Assembly: GCA_041399065.1 (NCBI GenBank)
Contig: JAWKTN010000004.1
Coordinates: 558,001-622,000, forward strand
Origin: JAGQPD01 sp020426865
GTDB taxonomy: Bacteria > Planctomycetota > Planctomycetia > Pirellulales > Pirellulaceae
Direction: 5' to 3'
DNA length: 64,000 nt
Under the pieces are notes generated by a model. That model saw nothing but the letters and a program-made list of their open reading frames with translations, was not told where the DNA came from and made no database searches. Positions 1 through 9,165 of the stretch are shown here, one piece after another; position 1 is the first letter of the stretch; each line of letters opens with the position of its first letter. A program made the translations under genes and the position numbers.

Positions 1-1569
1 CTCGGATTCGTATGTCACCAACCCTAGCCAGTAACTGGCATGAACTTTGGCCACTTTCATGCGACCGATCAGGGCATCGAGATACCGTTCTCGATCGACC
101 GGATCCTCGGGCAACGGTGTTTTCAATGCTCGCTGTAATTCGGCCAGCGGCATCTTCTTGAATTTCTGCATCTCCGCCTCGGAAACGCGACAATTCATGT
201 ACAAGGTCTTTGCTCCGAGTTCATAAGGGGTGTCGGTAAAAATCCCTCGAAGATGCTGACGCCGCGCCACTGCCAACGGGGTCCCCGATCGGAATGTACT
301 GAATTCGCGGTCGTATTCGATCAATGACGGCATGTGCGACTGTACCTGCGTGTGGTACTCAAAAACGTCATATGGCAATGCCCAAATCATCGTGCGGATA
401 ATTCGCGGGTGCGAACTGCGCAAGGCGACTCCCAACGGGGAAGGGGCCACCGAAAGTGTCAGTTTGTCATCGCCGCTAAGCGAGGTCTCCAGCAATTTGA
501 AACGCTGCGACAAGTAGCCAGAAGTTGCATCGATCATCGCCACGATGTTCTTCAGATCGGCCGCCGAGATTCGGTACCGCTCGCCATCAGGCAACGCTTG
601 TTGCTGTAGCAAAGCCGGATCGTCCATGACTTCCTCAAGCGTGGCAATTCCTTTGCCATCGGGCCCCCGCAACGGCAGCCCAAGTCGCATGTCAAACAAG
701 TAAAGCCGATCACCAATCCATGCCGCCGGCACCCACGACTTTGGCTCGCCATCGTCCTGGTCGACACCCAACATCACCACGGGAATACCCAATTGCCGAG
801 CCAGCAGGATCAGGATCCTCGCCCGCACAACCTCGTCACCATGTCCGATCAACATCGCTTCCCACGCGTATCGCCGAGCACCTGGCCGCGGTTGTGGAAC
901 TGCGTTCGCTGGCACGACACCGTCCGTCCCATCCGTTTTCCCCTTGTCGACTGGCGGAGGATCGAGTGGATCCAGCTGGATATTGCGGACAACCCAATCG
1001 AAGCACAAATAAATGTCTTCCAGGTCATCCGCGGCATCAGTGCCAATCGTCTCGGCTTGCGCCGTTAGCCATGCCTTGAGTTGGGGATCGCGACAAGGTT
1101 TTTGCCCAACCTGTCGGGATATGTCCCGACTCCATAACGCCTCCCGCAACAGATACACGTCATAGGGTTCAAACCTGATCCGCGACAATGCTTCCTGGCC
1201 GCGAGAGACCCGCATTCGTTCCGGAAGACGACTGTATAGCGGATCCGCCACCCAGTCGGCGTCCGGCTTCTGCTCTTGTGACCACTGGATCAAATGATAG
1301 AGCACGCGCTCCCGCCCCTGACGTTCCTCCACTTCATCCAAATGATCGGCAAACGATAAAGCCAACGCCAGATGATCGCTTCGCTGCGATTCCAGATCCG
1401 TCGCCCTAAAATCGTTAACGGCCGTCATTGTCGGCTCGCGCCATATTAAGCTACCGAAGACCCACAACAACGTGAGCGCACAAAGTCCTCCGATGCCGGC
1501 GAGTATCAACCAGCGTCGGCGCTCCGTCTGCGGATCGTTGAGATATTGTTGCTGTTCCGAAGATTCCAT
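1..1569 (-). CDS. Membrane-anchored protein of unknown function, transglutaminase-like segment (3' end outside window)
   Basis: The minus strand is open from an ATG at 1569 to the window edge, about 520 residues with no stop. A charged N-terminus ending in RRR (residues 17-19) is followed by one hydrophobic segment (about residues 20-40), so it is probably a single-pass inner-membrane protein with a large extracytoplasmic domain. Around the middle, RARILILLARQLGIP and then SWVPAAWIGDRLYLFD resemble the spacing of transglutaminase-fold proteins (helix, then the W-x-E/D strands). The catalytic Cys is not obvious, so enzymatic activity is doubtful. It starts 34 bp downstream of the kdsA stop on the same strand and may be co-transcribed with it. 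Specific function not recognised. Confidence 0.75.
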   Translation of the reverse strand, partial: MESSEQQQYLNDPQTERRRWLILAGIGGLCALTLLWVFGSLIWREPTMTAVNDFRATDLESQRSDHLALALSFADHLDEVEERQGRERVLYHLIQWSQEQKPDADWVADPLYSRLPERMRVSRGQEALSRIRFEPYDVYLLREALWSRDISRQVGQKPCRDPQLKAWLTAQAETIGTDAADDLEDIYLCFDWVVRNIQLDPLDPPPVDKGKTDGTDGVVPANAVPQPRPGARRYAWEAMLIGHGDEVVRARILILLARQLGIPVVMLGVDQDDGEPKSWVPAAWIGDRLYLFDMRLGLPLRGPDGKGIATLEEVMDDPALLQQQALPDGERYRISAADLKNIVAMIDATSGYLSQRFKLLETSLSGDDKLTLSVAPSPLGVALRSSHPRIIRTMIWALPYDVFEYHTQVQSHMPSLIEYDREFSTFRSGTPLAVARRQHLRGIFTDTPYELGAKTLYMNCRVSEAEMQKFKKMPLAELQRALKTPLPEDPVDRERYLDALIGRMKVAKVHASYWLGLVTYESE

Positions 1570-1603
1570 CTTTCCGTCTTTCTCTGCCTGCCACCCCGCG
1601 GGG

Positions 1604-2434
1604 CTAGAAGGCCAATGCTTCGCGAATCGCGATGATCTGTCTGATAAGGTCCGTGAGGGCATCCAGTTGCAACATGTTGGCGCCGTCACTTGGCGACAAT
1701 TCCGGCTCGGGATGCGTCTCGATGAATATCCCGTCGATTCCCACCGCTGCCGCCGCCCGTGCCAGCGGTGCTACGTACTCGCGATTCCCCCCTGTGCTTC
1801 CCCCCAACCCCCCCGGCTGTTGCACACTGTGTGTGGCGTCGAATATCACCGGTGCATACGTGCGCATCAGTGGCAGCGATCGCATGTCGTTGACCAATTG
1901 CCCGTAACCAAAAAAAGTGCCCCGCTCACAAAGCAGAACGTTGTCACATCCCGACGTGCGGAGCTTCTCCACCACGTACTGCATGTCAGTGGGTGACATG
2001 AATTGGCCTTTCTTGACGTGGACCGCTCGATTCGTCGCCGCCGCACTCTGCAGCAAGTCAGTTTGTCGAGCTAAAAAGGCGGGGATCTGCAATAGCTCAC
2101 AGACGCCTGCCACCGGCGCCGCTTGCTCCGGCAAATGAATGTCCGTCGTCACCGGCAAGCCAAATTCTCGCGATACACGCCCCAAAATCTCTAGTCCCGC
2201 CTCGAGCCCCAATCCGCGAAACGATTTTTGGCTCGTCCGGTTCGCCTTGTCAAATGACCCCTTGAACACCAAGCTGAGCGGAAACGCCGCACGGACTCGT
2301 GACAAATGCTCCGCAATCCTGGCCGTCAACTCCCACGACTCCAATACACACGGACCAGCGATCAACAACAACGGTTGCCCTACGCCTACGTTGATCGAAC
2401 CAATTCTGCACTGACACTGCCGCTTGTTCATCAC
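1604..2434 (-). CDS. kdsA: 3-deoxy-D-manno-octulosonate 8-phosphate synthase
   Basis: KdsA condenses phosphoenolpyruvate with arabinose 5-phosphate to give KDO-8-phosphate, the first committed step to the inner-core sugar of lipopolysaccharide, in the cytoplasm. The 276-residue product has the full family length and carries the hallmark IAGPC near residue 27, FKGSFDKANRTS around 58, TDIHLPEQ, FDATHS and the C-terminal IETHPEP region. The start is one of two adjacent Met codons (2434 or 2431). With kdsB and pyrG also in this window, it shows that the organism makes KDO and so a lipopolysaccharide-bearing outer membrane. The next gene on the strand follows after 34 bp. Confidence 0.96.
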   Translation of the reverse strand: MMNKRQCQCRIGSINVGVGQPLLLIAGPCVLESWELTARIAEHLSRVRAAFPLSLVFKGSFDKANRTSQKSFRGLGLEAGLEILGRVSREFGLPVTTDIHLPEQAAPVAGVCELLQIPAFLARQTDLLQSAAATNRAVHVKKGQFMSPTDMQYVVEKLRTSGCDNVLLCERGTFFGYGQLVNDMRSLPLMRTYAPVIFDATHSVQQPGGLGGSTGGNREYVAPLARAAAAVGIDGIFIETHPEPELSPSDGANMLQLDALTDLIRQIIAIREALAF

Positions 2435-2503
2435 GCCTGAGTCGATTGAAACTGCCTGACTTTCCTGACTTGCCGTCCGCCGTTGCTCTTGGTCGCCATT
2501 ATT

Positions 2504-3481
2504 CTATACGGTTGCTGGCATTAAGCAGAGGTCATCATCGCCAACGCCGGCAGGTACCATCAACCTCAATCGTTTCGGTATTACCCGGATCTCGACCGGT
2601 AATTCTCCCGCCGGGTCACCGTCCAGCTGATACGGGACCCGCCGGGATCCTTCACCGCCATCCGCCAATTCAATGCGATACGTCGACGCACGAAACCCAT
2701 CACTTCCACTCCACTTTCCCTGACATCCACACCCAATCGTCGCCAAATGAAACAGTCCTCTCGCCAAAGTTCGACCCCGAAACGTCCGGATGTCCAACTG
2801 ACCGTCTCGTCCGTCGGCCTCTCCTGGGATCCGTAATCCGGCCGCGTAAACCGGCAAGTTGAAGATAAACGCCCACTCCGTCTCCGCCTCCCCCGAGTCG
2901 ATTGCCCCGCCCTCTCCCTCTCGCTCCCACTGGACCCGCATCCGCGGATATCGATACTGCCACATCGTCTTTAGAATCGGGAACGCATAATTCCAATGCG
3001 AGATGTTCCCCCGCCGCGCCCGATGCACCGCCTCCACCACCGCCGCATCAAATCCAATCCCCGCCATCAAGAGAAAAATTCGCCCCGACGCCTCGCCAGC
3101 ATCCAACGTAACCGTCCGACCTCGTGATATCATCTCTGCGAATTGTTTTGCCTCCGTCGACATCCCCAGGTATTTCGACAGCAAATTTTCAGTTCCCATC
3201 GGATAGACCGTCAGCGCCACCCCCGCTGGCGTTTCGTTTGCCAATAACTGGGCTGTGCCATCTCCGCCGGCCGCCACCACGACGCGTAAATCCCCCATTC
3301 GCTGCGCCGCCTCGACCCGCTGTCGCAAATCCCGCACGTCCGAAATCCGCTCCACTCGCATCCGCCGCGCACCCAACTCGCCTACCAAATCCTCCAACCG
3401 CCGCCGCCGCTCCCCTGTCCCAGCTCGAGGATTGTCCAAGATCAATACCCGGTCGCGATCCCCACCATCGCTTTTTTCCAC
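2504..3481 (-). CDS. Diacylglycerol kinase family lipid kinase
   Basis: The 325-residue protein belongs to the DAGK catalytic-domain family (YegS/DgkB/BmrU type), which phosphorylates diacylglycerol or related lipids at the membrane face. The N-terminus has the nucleotide-binding start (LILDNPRAG), then AAGGDGTAQ around residue 70 and YPMGTENLLSKYLG, the family's P-x-G-T-x-N glycine motif. The C-terminal half shows the family beta-sandwich features, including AGIGFDAAV and YQLDGDP. The exact lipid cannot be told from sequence. A dyad TCTCA-N3-TGAGA overlaps the region just upstream of its start (3497-3509), with a second copy at 3627-3639; these could be operator sites. Confidence 0.88.
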   Translation of the reverse strand: MEKSDGGDRDRVLILDNPRAGTGERRRRLEDLVGELGARRMRVERISDVRDLRQRVEAAQRMGDLRVVVAAGGDGTAQLLANETPAGVALTVYPMGTENLLSKYLGMSTEAKQFAEMISRGRTVTLDAGEASGRIFLLMAGIGFDAAVVEAVHRARRGNISHWNYAFPILKTMWQYRYPRMRVQWEREGEGGAIDSGEAETEWAFIFNLPVYAAGLRIPGEADGRDGQLDIRTFRGRTLARGLFHLATIGCGCQGKWSGSDGFRASTYRIELADGGEGSRRVPYQLDGDPAGELPVEIRVIPKRLRLMVPAGVGDDDLCLMPATV

Positions 3482-4095
3482 GTCTCCTCCTCAGTGTCTC
3501 ATTTTGAGAACATTGATCTGCTCGCTACCGCCAACAGGGGGGGCGTTTCAACCCGCAACAGTCCCGCGGCCTCCGACGCATTCTATTCGCAGGTGCCGCC
3601 ACAGTCATCTCCCACAGTCTTTGTTGTCTCAGATTGAGAATATCTGTAAGTCTTTTATTGGCAGTGACTTACGGAAATGGCGATTTTTTTGAAAAGATTC
3701 TGGCGGATGGTACGGCGGATGCGTTGCGGAGAGGTGCTCGCGTCAAGAGTATTCGCCAAGCGGTCTTGTTTGCCGCAGCGAATTTTTGCAGTGGCCCGCG
3801 GGGCCTCTGACGACTGAATTCCCTGGTCGGTTGCCTTGCCCCTGACTGTCCAGGCCGCCAAGCGTATTGGCACGTCAGAGGTCCCCTTTTAATACGATGT
3901 CTTCCCCCTTCGTTGTCATTACCTATGACTCCCTCATGATAACGAATGGTGAGGACCGGAACAGAGAAGAGACGGAACAGAGAAGCGAAACAACAACGGA
4001 CGTGACCGCCGAAGCGGCACGTCCGTTGTTTTGTTTCCAGCCGATCGATCGTCGTCAACGACTCGTATCGCAAATGTTGCGCTGGAGGTTGTCGC
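3482..4095. other. Intergenic region with two similar dyads and a strong hairpin
   Basis: No convincing gene was found here; the longer frames are overlapping shadows with biased composition. The stretch holds two related dyads, TCTCATTTTGAGA (3497-3509) and TCTCAGATTGAGA (3627-3639), spaced 130 bp apart upstream of the lipid kinase. It also holds a perfect 13-bp hairpin near 4000. Confidence 0.6.
3992..4030. terminator. Perfect 13-bp hairpin, probable terminator of the Cys-rich gene
   Basis: Arms 3992-4004 (AACAACGGACGTG) and 4018-4030 (CACGTCCGTTGTT) are exact reverse complements around a 13-nt loop. T-rich sequence follows on both strands. It lies 66 bp past the stop of the minus-strand gene ending at 4096, so it most likely ends that transcript. 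Confidence 0.65.
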
Positions 4096-4521
4096 CTAGT
4101 TGCTGCTGGGCGCGTCCGGAACGTCGCTCGTCGACGGCGCCGCTTCGATCGGGCTGTTGATTTCAGCCGGTGCGCCCTCAATCACGCCACCCTCAATCAC
4201 ACCACCGTCGATAATGCCTCCTTCAATCACGCTTCCCTCGATCGGGGCTCCCTCTAGGATCGAACTGCCACCGCAGCAAGGGGCTGCTGTGGCCTCCGCG
4301 GACACAACTTCGCCACCGCCGCAAGGGGCTGCTGCTTCACATGCCGGTGCCACATCACATGCCGATGCGACACAGGTCGAAACCGGAGCCGAGCAGCAGC
4401 TTGTCGCTGGTCGGCAGCAACGACGTGCACGTAAATTGGCAAACAGCCCAGCCTCCGCTACATTCATCCCGGCCACAACAACCATCGTCAAGGCACACAG
4501 AGCGATCATCGTTCGCTTCAT
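4096..4521 (-). CDS. Small secreted Cys-rich protein with acidic EG-repeat tail
   Basis: The start is set at the ATG at 4521, because GGGAGG sits just upstream of it and translation from there begins with a clean signal peptide (MKRTMIALCAL, hydrophobic core, then AEAG). An in-frame Met 24 codons upstream lacks these features. The mature protein of about 118 residues has many Cys in CC and C-x3-C patterns (RRCCRP, TSCCSA, APCCGG). After that comes a run of short imperfect repeats of the form I-E/D-G-x-x with I or V every five or so residues. It may be a cell-envelope or metal-binding protein. No family is recognised and no functional call is made. Confidence 0.7.
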   Translation of the reverse strand: MKRTMIALCALTMVVVAGMNVAEAGLFANLRARRCCRPATSCCSAPVSTCVASACDVAPACEAAAPCGGGEVVSAEATAAPCCGGSSILEGAPIEGSVIEGGIIDGGVIEGGVIEGAPAEINSPIEAAPSTSDVPDAPSSN

Positions 4522-4773
4522 CGAACTACCTCCCAAAATGCTTTCGCGCGTCCAAAAATTGACGCCGCGAATTGAAAGCCCGACTGTCCCCATTCTTCAC
4601 TCTCCGCCAACGACGACAGTCAATCGCCAGCGATCGAGTTTGTTTTTGAACTATGCAACAACCCACTACGTTCGTTGCATAACATCTACAAAGAGAGCAA
4701 TCTAGTAGAAGTCGGCCCGCTACGAAAGACCTTTGGTGGAGTATTTTCCCTAATCTTCTTGGATTGCCCAGAT

Positions 4774-5526
4774 TTACTCATCGGTGGCGGCCGCGATATA
4801 CCCCGCCTGTACGGTTGGTGATGGCTCAAAGGTGGGGGGTGGGCCGGGCGACGGCGCGTTCCCATCGGACGCTGAACTTGACATTGCCATTTCCGTTGCG
4901 ACTGCCGACGGCTCCACAGTCGGTGGTGGTAGTTCGTTGCGGAGTCGTTGTTGAGTCTGAAGGGCGGTGGCGGGATCCTCAAAGTCCATCACCCAATGCG
5001 GTTTGTCGGGAGACGGGCGGAGGGCGAGTCCGGCGATTCGCCATTGGTGAGACTCCTCACGCAGGACCCAGACGACCTCCATATTTGTTTTCATTTGATC
5101 CGTACCGGGGCGATCCGGATTGCCGACGTGATGGTCAATTTGCAGCGAGTCGCTTGGCGGGAGCCAGTACGAAGTTACGTAAGCACCTCGCCCGGAGTCG
5201 GTATCGACGTCGTGGACGTCACCCAACTGGAAACGCAGGGAAGCGCGATTGGGAACCACAAACGTCAAGTCATTCTTGTTTGTGGCCAGTCGTGCGGCGC
5301 TGGTAAGGAACATGCGTGCCCCCCGCACATCGTGGTTCTGCAGCGCACGGAGAAATCCTTGGATCGCAGATTGGGGCGTCGGCGTCAGTGTGGTTGAAAT
5401 CGAATATGTGTCTCTTTGGCCGTCTGCTTTGGGCACGCCCACGCGGCTCGCGATGAAATCTCCGCAACCTGTTTGTGACAACAGAGCCAGCAGGGCGAAA
5501 CCAATTTGCCAACGGGAGCGGTTCAT
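4774..5526 (-). CDS. Putative lipoprotein of unknown function
   Basis: The 250-residue product has a lipoprotein signal peptide ending in the lipobox LSQTGC (Cys at residue 21), so it is probably anchored in a membrane by acylated Cys. The central part (residues about 50-165) reads AIQGFLRALQNHDVRGARMF and later VVWVLREESHQWRIAGL. This pattern is typical of small NTF2-like or DUF4878-type domains that end in a W-[KR]-[IV] strand. The tail is Pro/Ser rich and probably disordered. Function unknown. Confidence 0.8.
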   Translation of the reverse strand: MNRSRWQIGFALLALLSQTGCGDFIASRVGVPKADGQRDTYSISTTLTPTPQSAIQGFLRALQNHDVRGARMFLTSAARLATNKNDLTFVVPNRASLRFQLGDVHDVDTDSGRGAYVTSYWLPPSDSLQIDHHVGNPDRPGTDQMKTNMEVVWVLREESHQWRIAGLALRPSPDKPHWVMDFEDPATALQTQQRLRNELPPPTVEPSAVATEMAMSSSASDGNAPSPGPPPTFEPSPTVQAGYIAAATDE

Positions 5527-5797
5527 CGCGTGACTTTCTTTGCAAGCTTTGCGGGATTCCCTGCGGCATCCTCGCTTAGTTGTTTTATCTCCCAGAGGAG
5601 GTTGCCAGCTGGTTATCGCATCCCCATCAGATACGGGGCGGCAAGTGTCGCAAGAGTTGGTATGAAGGTCAAGATTGCTTTTGTGCCAGTTCAGCTTGCA
5701 TCATCGGCTCCGAAGCGATTGTGGTGAACGGGAGAGTCACGGTCGACTGTAGGAGGCGGCCGTGTATGGGGGGGCGGTGTGAAAGGAGATTCACCCG

Positions 5798-6241
5798 TTA
5801 AGGATTGATCGTGGCGGCGGCGTCGCGGAAGTGGACGAACTGCATGCGTAATTCGTGAAGGGCATTGTCAAGCATCGCCGCTTCGTCGGCGGTGAGGTTC
5901 CCGCGAGTTTTTACTTCCAGGACGGCCAGTGTGTCGATGGTGTATTTGGCGTATTGGAGGTGGGCCTGGGCCTGATCGGGATGTTGTTGCATTTCACCGA
6001 ATGCCATGACCGCTTGAGTTGCCAATCCTGTGACCAGCATGGGGAAAGAGGCGGGCGGAAGTTGTTCGGGCCCGGATAAATGTTCGTCTGGCGCACTTCC
6101 GGAAGCATGGGCGGCGCCGGTTGGTTCGGCGGACGCAGTGGGGTTTTGGTCCTGCTGGCGAAACTGTTCGCGTTCGGCCTCGACCTGCGACTTCCAATCT
6201 TCGTCGATAATGATTTTGCGTTCGGGTTGGTTGGAGCTCAT
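5798..6241 (-). CDS. DUF1844 domain protein
   Basis: This 147-residue protein has a variable charged N-terminal half (KIIIDEDWKSQVEAE). Its C-terminal half carries the DUF1844 pattern: FPMLVTGLATQAVMAFGE, then a helix with YAKYTIDTLAVLEVKTRGNLT and EAAMLDNALHELRMQFV. The family is common in planctomycetes, deltaproteobacteria and others, and its function is not established. It starts 15 bp beyond the pyrG stop on the same strand, so it is very likely co-transcribed with pyrG. Confidence 0.88.
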   Translation of the reverse strand: MSSNQPERKIIIDEDWKSQVEAEREQFRQQDQNPTASAEPTGAAHASGSAPDEHLSGPEQLPPASFPMLVTGLATQAVMAFGEMQQHPDQAQAHLQYAKYTIDTLAVLEVKTRGNLTADEAAMLDNALHELRMQFVHFRDAAATINP

Positions 6242-6256
6242 AACGTTGTGGACTTC

Positions 6257-7906
6257 CTAGTATTCCAGTTCCGATCGCCGTTCACTTCGTGTGGCGTGTC
6301 GCTGGACGGCGGCCGCCACGAATCGGTCGAACAGCGCGTGGGGAGCGGTAGGTTTTGATTTGAATTCCGGGTGAAACTGCACGGCGACGAACCACGGATG
6401 TTGTGTCACTTCAATGATCTCGACCAGCGCACCATCTGGGCTGGTGCCGGAGAATTCCATGCCGTGAGCGACAAATTGTTGTCGGTAAGCATTGTTGAAT
6501 TCGTATCGATGACGGTGCCGTTCGTGGACAAAGTGGGTCGCATAGGCCTCTGCCGCCTGCGAATCTGGGGTCAAACGCGTGGGCTGAGATCCCAGCCGCA
6601 TCGTCCCCCCTTTTTCCGTAATATTTTTTTGTTCGTCGAGCAGGCATATGACTGGATGTGCCGTATCTTTGTCGAACTCGGTCGAGTGAGCGCCCGATAA
6701 CCCGACGACGTTCCGTCCGAATTCAATGACGGCACACTGCATACCTAAACATACTCCGAAGAATGGGATCTGCCGTTCGCGTGCCCAACGAATCGCCTCG
6801 ACTTTGCCTTCAATGCCACGTTCGCCAAATCCTCCCGGAACGAGCAGTCCGTCATAGCCGGACAACAGTCGTTCGGGACCCTCCTGTTCGACCGCCTCAC
6901 TATGGATGCGACCGACACGAATCTGTACGTGGTTGGAGATCCCCGCGTGGTCGATCGCTTCGTAGATCGACTTGTAAGCGTCACGATGTTCGGCGTATTT
7001 CCCCACGACGGCAATGCTGATCTCGTGCTGCGGGTTCCGCAGGTTATGCAACAAGTCGTGCCACTCGGTCATGTCCAACGAATCCGCCGGCAATTTGAGC
7101 TTGCGGACAATCAATTCGTCCAACTGGTGATCGACCAGGCTGATCGGGACCTCGTAAATCGAAAAGTCCTTGTCTTTCTCTTCGATGACCGCTTCGAGCG
7201 GTACGTTGCAGAAGAGGGCAATCTTCTGTCGGTCCTCGACGCTGATGCTGCGTTCCGTCCGACATATCAAGATGTCCGGCTGGATACCAATCTGCCGCAA
7301 CAAACCGACCGAATGTTGTGTCGGCTTTGTTTTTAATTCGGCGGCGGCCTTCAGGTAAGGCACCAGCGTCAAGTGGATGTACAGGCAGTTCTCCTTGCCG
7401 ACGTCCAGCGAAAACTGACGGATTGCTTCGAGGAACGGTTGACTTTCAATGTCACCGACGGTGCCGCCGATCTCCGTAATCACCACATCCGCCGGCTCAC
7501 CGTCCCTGGCATCCACCGCCAATCGCTGGATGCATTGTTTGATTTCGTTCGTGACATGCGGAATGACCTGCACCGTCTTGCCCAAGAATTCGCCCCGCCG
7601 CTCCTTTTCAATCACCGACAAATAGATCTGCCCCGTCGTGTAATTGGAATCGCGCGTTAACGGACTGTGCGTGAACCGTTCGTAGTGCCCCAGGTCGAGA
7701 TCCGTCTCGCTGCCATCGTCCAGCACATATACTTCACCGTGCTGGTAAGGGCTCATCGTGCCCGGATCAACATTGATGTACGGATCGAGCTTCTGCATGC
7801 GAACTCGCAGCCCCCGCCGCTCCAACAACATGCCGATCGAAGCGCTCGTCAGCCCCTTTCCCAAAGAACTGACCACGCCCCCGGTAACAAATATGTGTTT
7901 CGCCAT
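6257..7906 (-). CDS. pyrG: CTP synthase
   Basis: PyrG makes CTP from UTP, ATP and glutamine. The N-terminal synthetase domain begins KHIFVTGGVVSSLGKGLT and contains MQKLDPYINVDPGTMSPYQHGEVYV. The C-terminal class I glutamine amidotransferase domain has GGFGERG, the nucleophile in PFFGVCLGMQ and the His-Glu pair in VQFHPEF. The start is set at the Met at 7906, because GGTGGA lies 9 nt before it; another Met three codons upstream overlaps that ribosome-binding site. The kdsB, DHS-like, pyrG, DUF1844 order on one strand suggests an operon. CTP is also the co-substrate of KdsB. Confidence 0.97.
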   Translation of the reverse strand: MAKHIFVTGGVVSSLGKGLTSASIGMLLERRGLRVRMQKLDPYINVDPGTMSPYQHGEVYVLDDGSETDLDLGHYERFTHSPLTRDSNYTTGQIYLSVIEKERRGEFLGKTVQVIPHVTNEIKQCIQRLAVDARDGEPADVVITEIGGTVGDIESQPFLEAIRQFSLDVGKENCLYIHLTLVPYLKAAAELKTKPTQHSVGLLRQIGIQPDILICRTERSISVEDRQKIALFCNVPLEAVIEEKDKDFSIYEVPISLVDHQLDELIVRKLKLPADSLDMTEWHDLLHNLRNPQHEISIAVVGKYAEHRDAYKSIYEAIDHAGISNHVQIRVGRIHSEAVEQEGPERLLSGYDGLLVPGGFGERGIEGKVEAIRWARERQIPFFGVCLGMQCAVIEFGRNVVGLSGAHSTEFDKDTAHPVICLLDEQKNITEKGGTMRLGSQPTRLTPDSQAAEAYATHFVHERHRHRYEFNNAYRQQFVAHGMEFSGTSPDGALVEIIEVTQHPWFVAVQFHPEFKSKPTAPHALFDRFVAAAVQRHATRSERRSELEY

Positions 7907-8047
7907 GATGTGCATTCCACCGTGTGCCTGGCAATTCCGACCGACGCCCAGCCGCGTTTGGCATCAGTCTCAACCCCGATTGTACCCGCATCCGACGCGA
8001 ACGCGGAGGGGGTGCGGGACGGCTGGGGAATATTCGCAGTCGCCCGA

Positions 8048-9136
8048 TTATGGTTCCAACTGTTCAATGATCGCCTTGGCCAACAACGGGAGGACTAATG
8101 TCGCGTCGGCGTACACTTCAGCGAATCGCCCCCCTTCGCTTCGCGGTACAAATTTTCCCCAGCTGACACCTTCCGAGTAAGTGCAGCCCGATAAGCCGCC
8201 CCAATGGACCGGTTCGGGGCAGATGCGCACGCCGTAATGGAAACGGGGCATGGTCAGGTCGGTTCCCAAACGGTGGTTCGTAATGTCGATGTATGGTCCA
8301 ACCTGCTGTGCCCAGTTCCGCGGCACTCCACCACCGATTGTCAAAATGCCAATCTTCTTGGCGCCGCAAATCAGCCTCGCGTATTCCTGCAGGTCGAGAA
8401 ATGGATTGAAGGATGGCGTTTCTTGCAGAACTTCGTCGAACGTCAAGGAGGCGGGATCACGTCCCGCGTCTTGAAAGGCACGAATCGTGGCCGACATCGC
8501 CCAAGTTGATACGTCCAGTCCCATTTCGCTGTCCGTAAACGCCGGAATAAACAACGGCACGTTCTGCTCGTACGCACTGCGCAGTATTCCTGGTCCCTCG
8601 GCCATTTCGCTCAATCGCTTGCCGATCGCCCGACATAACCGAGCCGACGACCACACGCCACCCTCGGGCGCCGTCTGCTCCAGGATCGATTTCACCAGCC
8701 GTTCGACGTCGTTCAGATTGGACTCCATTTCCAAGGTGTCGTAAATGCGGTTATACCCCAATCGAAATAGCTTTTCGTCCGATTGACTCGGATCGTAGCG
8801 GTAGTGGGTCAAGCCGATCGATTCGGTCAGGCCATGCGCCACCAGAGCTCCCGTCGAAATCACCGCCTGGATACAACCCCGATCAATCAATTCGCAGATA
8901 ATGCGCCCTTGCTTAGCCACCGTCATGGCACCCGACAACGTTAGCACGACACTTACATCCGACGCCTGAAACATCTCCAACAGGATATCGAATGCCTCAC
9001 CCAATTGCCGTCCGGCAAATGCCGTGTTGGACATCGACCGCAGCAGATCGCCAAACGTCTGGACAGCCGTCAGGTCGACGCTGGAGAGGGGTACCAAGCC
9101 ATCGCTTCGGCCATCGTGTAAATCGCGGTGCTTCAT
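8048..9136 (-). CDS. Deoxyhypusine synthase-like protein (possible polyamine aminobutyltransferase)
   Basis: From the Met at 9136 the product is 362 residues and covers the deoxyhypusine synthase fold: SVVLTLSGAMTVAKQGR near the N-terminus, GALVAHGLTESIG, FIPAFTDSEMG, and GGGVPRNWAQQ. The catalytic-lysine motif SEGVSWGKF is present (the family's SWGK lysine). In eukaryotes and archaea the enzyme moves an aminobutyl group from spermidine to eIF5A. Bacteria lack eIF5A, so bacterial members are better candidates for homospermidine-type polyamine synthesis; that is inference. The reading frame extends 93 codons further upstream, but that part overlaps kdsB antiparallel composition and is not protein-like. 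It lies 29 bp after kdsB. Confidence 0.88.
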   Translation of the reverse strand: MKHRDLHDGRSDGLVPLSSVDLTAVQTFGDLLRSMSNTAFAGRQLGEAFDILLEMFQASDVSVVLTLSGAMTVAKQGRIICELIDRGCIQAVISTGALVAHGLTESIGLTHYRYDPSQSDEKLFRLGYNRIYDTLEMESNLNDVERLVKSILEQTAPEGGVWSSARLCRAIGKRLSEMAEGPGILRSAYEQNVPLFIPAFTDSEMGLDVSTWAMSATIRAFQDAGRDPASLTFDEVLQETPSFNPFLDLQEYARLICGAKKIGILTIGGGVPRNWAQQVGPYIDITNHRLGTDLTMPRFHYGVRICPEPVHWGGLSGCTYSEGVSWGKFVPRSEGGRFAEVYADATLVLPLLAKAIIEQLEP

Positions 9137-9165
9137 CTTTGCTCGCTTTCGTGCGGCCGCTCGTG

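Noticed and set aside
720..1079. Plus-strand frames in the first 1.5 kb
   Set aside because: They are shadows of the minus-strand gene, whose uninterrupted 520-codon frame runs off the window.
3655..4181. Minus-strand 170-codon frame between the lipid kinase and the Cys-rich gene
   Set aside because: Basic, low-complexity translation that crosses the terminator hairpin and overlaps the Cys-rich gene; no ribosome-binding site.
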